The notes under the pieces: model-generated
Seen by the model: the letters and a program-made list of their open reading frames with translations, nothing else
Told to the model about the DNA's origin: nothing
The model's database searches: none
Made by a program: the position numbers and the translations under genes
Part shown: positions 1-7,143 of the stretch, piece by piece
Layout of the letters: each line of letters starts with the position of its first letter
How positions within the stretch are numbered: the stretch's first letter is position 1
Origin: Hyphomicrobiales bacterium
GTDB taxonomy: Bacteria; Pseudomonadota; Alphaproteobacteria; Rhizobiales; Devosiaceae
DNA length: 23,165 nt
NCBI GenBank assembly: GCA_026989045.1
Contig: JALSJY010000068.1
Span: forward strand, 1 to 23,165
Reading direction: 5' to 3'

Positions 1-136
1 ACAGCCATATCAACTTGTAAAAGATTTAAGAACGAGTGTTGAAAGCACCGCCCCCTCAGATGTGCTTGATGGGGATTTGGATAAATTTATGGAAGCGGCA
101 TTAGCTCAACGTGTTGGTGGAGATGACAAAGATTAG
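1..136 (+). CDS. 3' end of an unidentified gene (partial)
   Basis: An open frame runs in from the window edge (codons begin at base 2) and stops at TAG 134-136. It gives about 44 residues ending in ALAQRVGGDDKD. The tail is hydrophilic and acidic (VLDGDLDKFMEAALAQR), with no membrane segment or recognisable motif. I cannot assign a function. It converges on the M23 peptidase gene with only 22 nt between stop codons, and no hairpin terminator is obvious there. That it is coding is inferred from the open frame reaching the edge and the protein-like, slightly amphipathic composition. The frame is short enough that chance cannot be excluded. Confidence 0.55.
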   Translation, partial: QPYQLVKDLRTSVESTAPSDVLDGDLDKFMEAALAQRVGGDDKD

Positions 137-158
137 TCTATAAAAATTGGTCTTTAAA

Positions 159-1355
159 CTATCTAAATTGCGCCAATTTATATCCTGCTTTAATTAAACG
201 AGTTGAGTTTATAGTGCCATTTGCATTTCTAACTTCAAAATGCAGATGTGGGCCAGTGCTACGTCCACTAGAGCCAACTTTAGCAATGATGGAGCCAGCT
301 TTGACTTTCTGCCCCTTAACCACAGAATAAGACGATAGGTGTGCGTAAAAACTTATCAAACCACCAGCATGCTTTATTTTTACGACTTTTCCATACCCGC
401 CATTACGCCCTGAAAAAATTACAACTCCATCACCAGCACTATATACAGAGCTTCCATGTGGGGCGGCCATATCTGTGCCTGAATGAAATGCGGCTTTTCT
501 GGAGAATGGATCACTCCTATTACCATATTTAGAGCTTACTCTATATCCATGTTTTAAAGGGACATAAACAGGCGATAGATCAATAGCTTTTTGCGCGGCC
601 TTAAAACGATCAAGAGCAATAACAACATTATTGGCACCGTCTACTAAATTTTGATAAGAATAATCCGCATTTGCAGGTATAAACGGCCCCCCTGATGCAG
701 TTTCATTAAAACTAGGCAAAACTGGTTTAATGCCAATATTTTTTAATTCATCTAAAATGATACTAGTTGAATTTTCTGCAACTTTTGACATGCTAGCCAA
801 AGCAAGTGAGGTTTCATTTGTCATCTGAGAAATTGATTGCTTAACTTGTATAATATAGGCTTGCTGATCAATCGTTGCATTTTTGTTAGTAGAGCCAGTG
901 GTAAAATTATCATAAACATCTGATTTCTTTACTGTGCTAGGAGCAGATGACCCTGCAATATTTTTAATACCTAACTCTTGTGCCTTAATTGCTAAAGACT
1001 TAATATATGGCTGAATTTCAGAAAGCGCTGCTTGTTGAAGTGATAGCTCTTGAATTTGTAGATTTAAATTACCTGTCTGCGCATATTGGCGTGAATATAG
1101 TCGATCTACTTCTAAACGCAATTGAGAAATTCTATCTTCATAGGCAATATTTATGGCATTAGTTCTCTTATTAAGAATTGAATCTATATCTGCACTCATA
1201 TAAAAGCCAATAAAAGTAATAATATTTGTGGCAAGAAGAGTAACAAACATTATATAAAAGTGGCTGGGCTTGATCATTGATTTATTGTGAGTATATATCT
1301 GGCTTGAATTTAACTTTTTTTTGCCAAAACTATATTGCCGACTACTCTGCTGCAC
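159..1355 (-). CDS. M23 (LytM/DD-endopeptidase) family membrane-anchored peptidase
   Basis: Predicted zinc peptidase that cuts peptidoglycan cross-bridges in the periplasm. The 398-aa protein has a basic N-terminus, one membrane helix at about residues 33-53, a long coiled-coil-prone stretch at about 55-125 and a helical linker. The M23 domain occupies about 265-375. The zinc and catalytic residues are present: H291 and D295 in HSGTD, H339 in YAHL, and H370 and H372 in GPHLHFEVR. It is therefore probably active, unlike the EnvC/NlpD-type activators that lose these ligands. The start is GTG at 1355-1353, preceded by GGAG about 8 nt upstream; an ATG at 1360 runs straight into a stop. The layout (helix, coiled coil, LytM) resembles alphaproteobacterial envelope endopeptidases. 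It is divergent from the AsmA-like gene, so a shared 186-nt promoter region is likely. The exact substrate is unknown. Confidence 0.9.
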   Translation of the reverse strand: MQQSSRQYSFGKKKLNSSQIYTHNKSMIKPSHFYIMFVTLLATNIITFIGFYMSADIDSILNKRTNAINIAYEDRISQLRLEVDRLYSRQYAQTGNLNLQIQELSLQQAALSEIQPYIKSLAIKAQELGIKNIAGSSAPSTVKKSDVYDNFTTGSTNKNATIDQQAYIIQVKQSISQMTNETSLALASMSKVAENSTSIILDELKNIGIKPVLPSFNETASGGPFIPANADYSYQNLVDGANNVVIALDRFKAAQKAIDLSPVYVPLKHGYRVSSKYGNRSDPFSRKAAFHSGTDMAAPHGSSVYSAGDGVVIFSGRNGGYGKVVKIKHAGGLISFYAHLSSYSVVKGQKVKAGSIIAKVGSSGRSTGPHLHFEVRNANGTINSTRLIKAGYKLAQFR

Positions 1356-1541
1356 TACATTATCTCCAAAGTGGAACTAGAACTTATTTAGTAATAATCG
1401 CGCATTATGGTTAATAAACAAAAAAGCAAGTGAAGATTTTGTATTTTATATATAATTTAAAGCAACTCAGCCCTGTTTCTGCTACATTATTTTTGTTAAT
1501 CAGAAATAGAACTTGGCAATCAATAAAATATAGGCAGACCC
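1356..1541. promoter_or_regulatory. Divergent intergenic region between M23 peptidase and AsmA-like gene
   Basis: This AT-rich spacer separates two genes transcribed away from each other, so it must carry promoters for both. The ribosome binding site of the M23 gene (GGAG on the - strand) is near 1366-1369. I could not pick out a convincing -35/-10 pair, and no open frame or RNA structure is evident. All three + strand frames contain stops shortly before 1545, which limits where the AsmA-like protein can start. Confidence 0.4.
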
Positions 1542-4500
1542 ATTAACAAAAGTCATAAAAAATTACTCTCTGGGCGCAGCTTTTTATGGGCGTTAGTCTT
1601 ACTGTTTGCAATTCCTATAATTCTTGTGCTTGCAGTATATATTCGCTTGTTATTTGCACCCATTTCACTTGAGTATTTTAATAAGCAGTTAAATCAGATA
1701 GCAATTGATACCCTTCCTGTTAATTTTAGCGCTAAATTGGGTACTCCTACGCTTTCTTTAGAGAATGCTATCGTGCCAGTTATTAAATTTTCTCCTGTAG
1801 TTATTGAAAACAATAAAAGTCGAGCCAAAATTGAGATGGAGGCTATAAACTTAGGGTTTTCGCCTATTAAATCTTTATTTGGAAACCCAAGTGTAAATGT
1901 TGCTTTTTTGAGCCCAACAATAAAAATTGTTCAAGATTTACATGGGCCGCGCTTTGGTGATTTTGAATTTGTTGAAGGTAGCGATGGAAATAATGCAGTA
2001 ATATGGGTTTTAGAGGGTGAAAATAGTTATCCATCAATTGATATTACGGCCTTGGGCTTAGATGTTAGTGGTGATTTACCTCATGATAGCGGGTTTGAGT
2101 TTAGGTCTGATAACGATTTAATTATTGCTAATTTTAAGGCAATTGAGGGATCGTTAGCTGAATTTGATAAATTGATTAGATTAGGCAAAATATCTAAATT
2201 CTCTATTCAAGGTGGGGAAATAGATATGCATGATTCCGTTTATGGTGTCTTACGGCAATATTCAAAAATAGATTTAGTTATAAGCGCTAGTTTAGATAAA
2301 AAGTCTATAGTTGGAAGCTTCTCAACCGAAATAGCAGGGCGTTTAGTTTTAGGTGGTTTTGAGAGAAAAAAGGAAAAAAATGATATTGTTAAGCTATCAG
2401 CAGAAATAAAAAATATAGATTTTTCTAGTGTTTTTTCATTCCTTGATGACCCACGCGCACTTATAGCACTTAAGGGAGCAGGTAGAATTAATATAAATGT
2501 TGATTTTGATAAGGCAAGAGAGAAAGTTCTTGGCGGGTTTTTTGATGTTGATCCGTATAAATCAAAATTACGAATTCAACAGGATTATTTTCCACTTGAG
2601 GCCAGTGAATTTAGAGTGACTTGGTTTCCTGATGAGGCAAAGTTGCTCGCACAAAATACTTTTGTTAAGGTAGGAGATAGCTATGCTAATGTGGAGGGTG
2701 AGTTTTATTTAGGGCTAGATGATAAATTTGGTTCAACATTAAGCATGTTAATAAAAGCATCTGATGTAATAATTCACCCAAGCGATCTTGATGCGCCGAA
2801 TATTTCATTTGATAGTATAAATTTTTCTGGCTGGTCTGCTCCGCTATATGGAGCTGTTGGAATTGACCAAATTATTGCTCAAAAACCCAATGTTACAATT
2901 TGGGCAAAAGGCAGGGCTGATATGTTACAAAAGGGCATGGGGTTAAATATTGAGGTGGGCGGACAAAATGCTTCCGTTGATGACCTAAAAAGGCTGTGGC
3001 CTTATTTCATTGCAACAAGTGGGCGAGATTGGTTTGTTGAGAATGTTAAACAAGGTGTAGCTAAAAATATCTCTATGCAGTTTAATTTTCCACCAGGAAG
3101 CTTAGAGCAAGATCAAGACGATATGATTTTGCCAAAAAATGCAATTCAAATAGATATTTTAGGACATGATGTTCAACTTATTCCTTGGAAAAACATGGAT
3201 ATTCTTGGAATTGACGGCAATGTTAATGTCAAAATTTTGGACTATAAAACAACGGCCACAATGGAGGCTGCAACCCTAAGAACAAATAAAGGGCCTGTTA
3301 ATTTTACTAATGGTGCAATAATTATTGATGGTGAAAAAAAAGGATCAAATATTTTTGAACTATCAAGTGATATTTCGGGTGATTTACCTGCACTGATTGC
3401 GCTTGGTGAGGTGATTATGCCTGATGAATTAGAGAAGGCCAATATCCCGCTTGATATTGATAATCTAAATGGCAAGGTTGAAACCTCATTGCTTGCTACC
3501 TTTGTTTTACATGACGATGAGGAAATGGACAAAGTTGACTATGCAGCTAATGGCACAATCACTGAATTTTCTAGTTCTGACGATATTGGTGGTTATAGTT
3601 TTGAAAATGGTAATTTTAGATTTGCCTTGAGCCATCTGGGTTATAATTTTAACGGCGCGGCTCAAATAGCTAGCTTTGATGCTGATGTTAGTTTGGAGGG
3701 GACGCTAAATGGTGAACAGAATATTCGCGTTGCCTCTGTTTTAGATGTTGAGCAAATGAAAGAACTTGGATTTGAGGCAAGTGGATTTCTAGCTGGAAGC
3801 GCGCAATTTATAGTTGATGTTTTGGCTGATGGGTCGTTGCTAATTGCTGCTAATATAAAGGATATGGCATTAAATATAGTTGATCTTGGAGTTTCAAAAG
3901 CGAGGGGTATTGATGGACATATTAAAGCAAAATTATCACAAAGCCCTGAGATAACAGAAATTACTCAAATCGACTTATCATTTGATGATGTTAAAATAAA
4001 GGGAGACTTATTGTTGGATAATGAAACTGGTTTTAAGTCTGCTAATTTTCCAGTATTTGCTTTAAGCTCTGAAGATAAAGCCTCTCTTTTTGCTCAGCCG
4101 ATTGATGGCGGTATTGAAATTAAAATTGATGGCGAGCGAATGGATTTAAAGCCTATGTTACGGCGCTCCTTTGCGCTAGATCAACCTTCAACTGGAGGGG
4201 TAAAATCATCACAATATCAAGATGTTTTATTATTAGATATAAAACTAAAACAAGCCATAGGCTTTTATGGTGTTGTTGCTAATAATTTTAATCTGGCGAT
4301 GAACCTCAAAGGATCAGATTTGCGCAAAGTTTCGCTACAGACGCAATTTTCTCAAGGCAATAGCGTGTCTATTGTTACTAACCCTGTTGAGAATGGACGC
4401 ACCATGTCTGTTGCTTTTGATGATGCTGGCACATTGCTGCGCTTTTTGAATATTTACTCTCGTCTGTTGGGGGGTAAGGGTTCTCTTTCTATGACCACTG

Positions 4501-4997
4501 ATTTAACAACAAATATCGATAATGGCGTGCTAAATATTGCTAATTTCTCTCTAATTGATGAGAGTAAAATTGCTGACATTATCGCTCAGGATAGAGATTC
4601 TCGCAAATTGATTGCCAATGAAAACAGAATTAATTTCAAATATGGCAAGGCTCAATTTATCCGCACAAAAGAAAATATTGAAATAATTGATGGAGTGATT
4701 GATGGCGGTGAAGTTGGCGGAACTTTGCGAGGATTTATACACACTAAGGATAATGAATATGATTTGACTGGCACTTACATTCCATTATTTGGCTTGAATT
4801 CAATTTTCCAAAAGATTCCATTATTTGGTGTTATTCTAGGTGGGAGAGAGGGCGAGGGACTTATAGGCGTAACATTTGCTGTGCGTGGCAATTTGAATGA
4901 TCCAGAATTCATCATTAACCCAGTATCCATTTTAGCGCCAGGTATGTTTAGATCATTGTTTGAATTTAGAGCCAGAGAAGCGCCAGTTGCTCAATAG
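1542..4997 (+). CDS. AsmA-like / DUF3971 (YhdP-TamB type) envelope protein, probable ATT start
   Basis: Very large inner-membrane-anchored periplasmic protein of about 1151 aa. Family members (AsmA, YhdP, TamB, DUF3971) are thought to bridge the envelope and affect phospholipid or outer-membrane lipid transport and permeability. The body is the expected long run of alternating beta-strand-like segments. The C-terminus carries the AsmA_2-type ending: GTYIPLFGLNSIFQKIPLFG, then a GREGEGLIG segment, then NPVSILAPGMFRSLFEF. The first conventional start codon is GTG 1626, but it falls inside a hydrophobic helix. In-frame codons upstream encode KKLLSGRSFLW followed by a hydrophobic stretch, the expected cytoplasmic basic tail and membrane anchor. 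The frame is closed by TAA at 1524-1526 and holds no ATG, GTG or TTG before 1626. ATT at 1542, giving a protein starting MNKSHKKLL, is the best start; ATA 1530 is an alternative. If translation starts at GTG the protein is 1123 aa with half an anchor. Confidence 0.85.
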   Translation: MNKSHKKLLSGRSFLWALVLLFAIPIILVLAVYIRLLFAPISLEYFNKQLNQIAIDTLPVNFSAKLGTPTLSLENAIVPVIKFSPVVIENNKSRAKIEMEAINLGFSPIKSLFGNPSVNVAFLSPTIKIVQDLHGPRFGDFEFVEGSDGNNAVIWVLEGENSYPSIDITALGLDVSGDLPHDSGFEFRSDNDLIIANFKAIEGSLAEFDKLIRLGKISKFSIQGGEIDMHDSVYGVLRQYSKIDLVISASLDKKSIVGSFSTEIAGRLVLGGFERKKEKNDIVKLSAEIKNIDFSSVFSFLDDPRALIALKGAGRININVDFDKAREKVLGGFFDVDPYKSKLRIQQDYFPLEASEFRVTWFPDEAKLLAQNTFVKVGDSYANVEGEFYLGLDDKFGSTLSMLIKASDVIIHPSDLDAPNISFDSINFSGWSAPLYGAVGIDQIIAQKPNVTIWAKGRADMLQKGMGLNIEVGGQNASVDDLKRLWPYFIATSGRDWFVENVKQGVAKNISMQFNFPPGSLEQDQDDMILPKNAIQIDILGHDVQLIPWKNMDILGIDGNVNVKILDYKTTATMEAATLRTNKGPVNFTNGAIIIDGEKKGSNIFELSSDISGDLPALIALGEVIMPDELEKANIPLDIDNLNGKVETSLLATFVLHDDEEMDKVDYAANGTITEFSSSDDIGGYSFENGNFRFALSHLGYNFNGAAQIASFDADVSLEGTLNGEQNIRVASVLDVEQMKELGFEASGFLAGSAQFIVDVLADGSLLIAANIKDMALNIVDLGVSKARGIDGHIKAKLSQSPEITEITQIDLSFDDVKIKGDLLLDNETGFKSANFPVFALSSEDKASLFAQPIDGGIEIKIDGERMDLKPMLRRSFALDQPSTGGVKSSQYQDVLLLDIKLKQAIGFYGVVANNFNLAMNLKGSDLRKVSLQTQFSQGNSVSIVTNPVENGRTMSVAFDDAGTLLRFLNIYSRLLGGKGSLSMTTDLTTNIDNGVLNIANFSLIDESKIADIIAQDRDSRKLIANENRINFKYGKAQFIRTKENIEIIDGVIDGGEVGGTLRGFIHTKDNEYDLTGTYIPLFGLNSIFQKIPLFGVILGGREGEGLIGVTFAVRGNLNDPEFIINPVSILAPGMFRSLFEFRAREAPVAQ

Positions 4998-5006
4998 ATA
5001 TTAGCA

Positions 5007-5050
5007 AGCGCCCGAAAGTTGCTTCGGGCGCTATATCTCTTTTAGTTTTT
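5007..5050 (+). terminator. Rho-independent terminator after the AsmA-like gene
   Basis: A perfect 10-bp stem, AGCGCCCGAA at 5007-5016 and TTCGGGCGCT at 5023-5032, encloses a 6-nt loop. A T-rich tract follows (ATATCTCTTTTAGTTTTT). It lies 9 nt after the AsmA-like stop codon. The GC-rich stem stands out from the surrounding AT-rich DNA. No U-tract follows on the - strand, so it should work mainly on + strand transcripts and not for the converging transporter gene. Confidence 0.88.
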
Positions 5051-5054
5051 CACT

Positions 5055-5146
5055 CTCAAACTATATTTTCTTATTTTCAAGCTCTATATTTTCTTATTTT
5101 CAAGCTCTATATTTTCTTATTTTCAAGCTCTATATTTTCTTATTCT
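5055..5146. repeat. 23-nt tandem repeat (about 4 copies) over the 3' end of the transporter gene
   Basis: The unit CAAGCTCTATATTTTCTTAT plus TTT occurs as perfect copies at 5078-5100 and 5101-5123, as a copy with one change at 5124-5146, and as a diverged copy at 5055-5077. On the - strand each unit reproduces the end of the transporter reading frame (codons for KKI and the TAG stop). The array therefore looks like serial duplication of the gene's last codons into its 3' untranslated region. There are no spacers, so it is not a CRISPR array. Confidence 0.92.
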
Positions 5147-6101
5147 CAATAAGTGCAATATATAGCGAAGCACCAACGATTAAAGCAGCACCAGGCCAAA
5201 AGCCAATGCTTGGTACTTGCGAGAGTATAATCCAGCCAAGAAGCACGTTTATAGGTAGTTTAAGGTCATCAAATGGCTGTAGATAAGCGGCATCTGCTCT
5301 CTTATATGCACTCCACAAAAGATATTGAGAGCTGGCTGTTAAAAACGCTAAGAATAATATCCACCAAAGTGCTGCTCCCATTGGAAAACTAAAATCAATT
5401 CCACTTGTAAGCGTTGTTGGCAAGCTGCCATCAGGCAAAACAAGCGCAAGAATAAACAATGCTGTGCCAATGATTGCGTGATTGATGCTAATTAGCAAAA
5501 CTAGATAAAGAGTTAGCGTTTCAGCTGATTCCTCGCGTGATAGATATTTGCTTATTAAAGTAGTTACGCTCCACAAAATGGCAGCAATGACTGGCAAGAA
5601 TGAAGCGGCAGTGAATTGATCAGTGCCAAGCCCAACGATAAGAAAAGCACCAATGAAAGCTATTACTGACATAGCAATGCGGGTTAGTGTCAATCTCTCG
5701 CCTAAGAATAATATTGATCCTAATAATACGAAAAAAGGACCCGTAAGCAATAAGCCAATCATTTGCCAAACTGGCACGCCAGAGGCAAATCCAAACACAA
5801 ATACTTGAGCGCCAAGTGCTGACGCAAGTGCTCTCCATTCGTGCAACATAGGGTGGCGAGTTTTGAGTTTATCTAAACCAATTTTAAGCACTAGCGGTAA
5901 AATAAAAATGGTGGCAATTAAATATTGCCAAAAAACAGTAGATGAAGAGGTGAGTTTTTCCCCCTCGAGCATTGGATTCCACGGATTAGTCAAAACATCA
6001 TAGGTGAAATTAACAAGTGCAAAAATTACTTGCGCACCAATCATATAATATGTTGCTTTTAATGCATAATTATTTGTTATAATTGAGGACGTTTGGTTCA
6101 T
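5130..6101 (-). CDS. ribN: EamA/DMT-family transporter, probable riboflavin importer (RibN-like)
   Basis: A 323-aa polytopic inner-membrane protein with about ten hydrophobic segments, built as the two EamA repeats of the drug/metabolite transporter superfamily. The GERLTLTRIAMSVIAFIGAFLIVG segment ends the first repeat in the usual way, and the second ends near the C-terminus (GAALIVGASLYIALIE). The family alone does not reveal the substrate. The canonical FMN riboswitch directly upstream on the same strand does, because RibN, an EamA-type riboflavin transporter in rhizobia and relatives, is controlled in this way. The name therefore rests on regulation plus family. The start is ATG 6101-6099, with AAGGA about 6 nt upstream; that site is embedded in a complementary leader structure. 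The last residues (ENKKI) lie in the 23-nt repeat array. No other riboflavin gene is nearby. An alternative is export or uptake of a related flavin precursor. Confidence 0.82.
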   Translation of the reverse strand: MNQTSSIITNNYALKATYYMIGAQVIFALVNFTYDVLTNPWNPMLEGEKLTSSSTVFWQYLIATIFILPLVLKIGLDKLKTRHPMLHEWRALASALGAQVFVFGFASGVPVWQMIGLLLTGPFFVLLGSILFLGERLTLTRIAMSVIAFIGAFLIVGLGTDQFTAASFLPVIAAILWSVTTLISKYLSREESAETLTLYLVLLISINHAIIGTALFILALVLPDGSLPTTLTSGIDFSFPMGAALWWILFLAFLTASSQYLLWSAYKRADAAYLQPFDDLKLPINVLLGWIILSQVPSIGFWPGAALIVGASLYIALIENKKI

Positions 6102-6179
6102 TTTAATTCCTTTCTAAAACCAAAACGGCCTCAGGGATTTGGAATTAAAAGGACAGCAAACCCCTGAACAGAATTCAGG
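6099..6179 (-). promoter_or_regulatory. Expression platform: Shine-Dalgarno-sequestering leader of the riboflavin transporter
   Basis: On the - strand the leader segment TTTTAATTCC (6150-6141) is perfectly complementary over 10 bases to GGAATTAAAA (6110-6101), which holds the GGA of the ribosome binding site and the A of the ATG. Two other helices are possible upstream: CCTGAA/TTCAGG (6179-6174 with 6168-6163, 5-nt loop), and a longer TTCAGGGGTTT (6168-6158) with AAATCCCTGAG (6140-6130). These two share bases, so they are mutually exclusive. The arrangement suits a translational switch driven by the upstream FMN aptamer. Which pairing goes with the ligand-bound state is inference. Confidence 0.7.
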
Positions 6180-6191
6180 TGTTTACATATC

Positions 6192-6366
6192 GATTCTCTC
6201 CCATTCTCTACCATCCGGACTATGACCGTCGGCTTTGGAATCTCACCAAATCTGCTGACCCAGTTTTTCAAACAGAAGAACTGGCGCTCGCGGGCTATAA
6301 GGAAGCAATCTAAAAGAATGATCCTCTTACCGCCGGTGGGGAATTTCACCCCGCCCTGAGAACGTG
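6192..6366 (-). promoter_or_regulatory. FMN riboswitch (RFN element)
   Basis: Reading the - strand from about 6366, the conserved FMN aptamer blocks appear in order: TCAGGGCGGGGTGAAATTCC then CCACCGGCGGTAA; later AGCCCGCGAGC; then GGTGAGATTCC, AGCCGACGGT and AGTCCGGATG; finally GGGAGAGAATCG. The closing P1 helix can form between CGTTCTC near the 5' end and GAGAATG near the 3' end. The variable hairpin between the blocks contains CCAGTTCTT paired with AAAAACTGG. This element senses flavin mononucleotide and normally lowers expression of riboflavin synthesis or uptake genes. Here it lies about 90 nt upstream of the EamA transporter start on the same strand. Confidence 0.96.
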
Positions 6367-6492
6367 ATTATAGGCTACAATATTATAGCTCTATATTTCT
6401 CTGTTAAAACAGATGAAAGAATAAATCAAAATAAAATTTAGATTTTTTTAAATTTGCTTTTCCAAGCTGAATGAATATGCCATTATTTGCTT
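6367..6492. promoter_or_regulatory. Divergent promoter region, FMN-riboswitch transcript and pxp operon
   Basis: This spacer separates the riboswitch transcript (-) from pxpB (+). On the - strand, two TATAAT hexamers read at 6372-6367 and 6387-6382. The second would place a transcription start near 6375, just upstream of the aptamer's 5' end, so it is the better -10 candidate. No good -35 is visible. For the pxp operon no clear promoter could be picked out of the AT-rich run around 6430-6460. Confidence 0.4.
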
Positions 6493-7143
6493 ATGAAAAA
6501 CACTACACAAATTATTCCTTTGGGTGATGAGGCTTTGCTTGTGCGCTTTGCTTTTGAGTTAGATGATAGCGCTAATCAAAAGGTCATTGAATTTGCTAAT
6601 TTCCTTAAAACTCAAGACTTGCCATATGTAAAAGAAATTGCAGCCTCTTTGGTTAGTGTCCTTGTTAGATATGATAATAAAAAAATAAATTTCTTTAACT
6701 TAAGCGGCTTACTTCGTCTGGCTTTAAGTAAGCCAATTAAGACACTTAAAGAAAAAAGCCAAACGCATATATTAGAAGTTAATTTTGATGGTGAGGACTT
6801 ACCTCAAGTAGCACAGCTAGTTGGCTTGAGCATTAGTGAATTTATTAAACAGCATAATTCTAAGCCCTTAAGAGTTTTAACAACAGGTTTTGCTCCAGGG
6901 TTTGTTTATTGTGGAATGCATAAAAAAGGACTTTTTGTTGATCGCCGTGAGCAAGTAAGAAAAAGCGTTGCGGCAGGGACAGTTATATTTGCGGCCGGCC
7001 AAAGCGCAATTACCGCTACTTCAATCCCCACGGGTTGGCATGTCATTGGGCGCACTGATTTTATCAATCTAGATATTTCTAAAAATCCTCCCACCAAAAT
7101 TAAAGCTGGTGATTATATTAGTTTTGTGAGTGAAAAATCATGA
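6493..7143 (+). CDS. pxpB: 5-oxoprolinase subunit PxpB (KipI/allophanate hydrolase subunit 1 family)
   Basis: One of three subunits of the bacterial ATP-dependent 5-oxoprolinase PxpABC, which opens 5-oxoproline (pyroglutamate) to glutamate. The protein is about 216 aa, close to family length. It shows the N-terminal PLGDEALLVRF motif and the C-terminal cyclophilin-like signature: TTGFAPGFVYCG, then VRKSVAAGTVIFAAGQSAI, then PTGWHVIGRTD. I chose ATG 6493; a TTG two codons earlier is possible. Neither has a strong Shine-Dalgarno. The stop overlaps the pxpC start (ATGA), indicating translational coupling. Related KipI proteins inhibit the sporulation kinase KinA in Bacillus, but the presence of pxpC and pxpA here favours the enzymatic role. 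Confidence 0.93.
   Translation: MKNTTQIIPLGDEALLVRFAFELDDSANQKVIEFANFLKTQDLPYVKEIAASLVSVLVRYDNKKINFFNLSGLLRLALSKPIKTLKEKSQTHILEVNFDGEDLPQVAQLVGLSISEFIKQHNSKPLRVLTTGFAPGFVYCGMHKKGLFVDRREQVRKSVAAGTVIFAAGQSAITATSIPTGWHVIGRTDFINLDISKNPPTKIKAGDYISFVSEKS

Noticed and set aside
3242..3532. - strand open frame of 96 codons inside the AsmA-like gene
   Set aside because: It lies antisense inside a clearly coding gene. The serine/proline-rich translation is typical of a shadow frame, with no family resemblance.
5055..5146. CRISPR-like periodic repeats
   Set aside because: The units are directly abutting with no spacers between them, and they overlap the end of a gene. No cas genes are present.
6131..6349. 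- strand open frame of 72 codons over the riboswitch
   Set aside because: It covers the conserved FMN aptamer, whose conservation is structural, and the translation resembles no protein.
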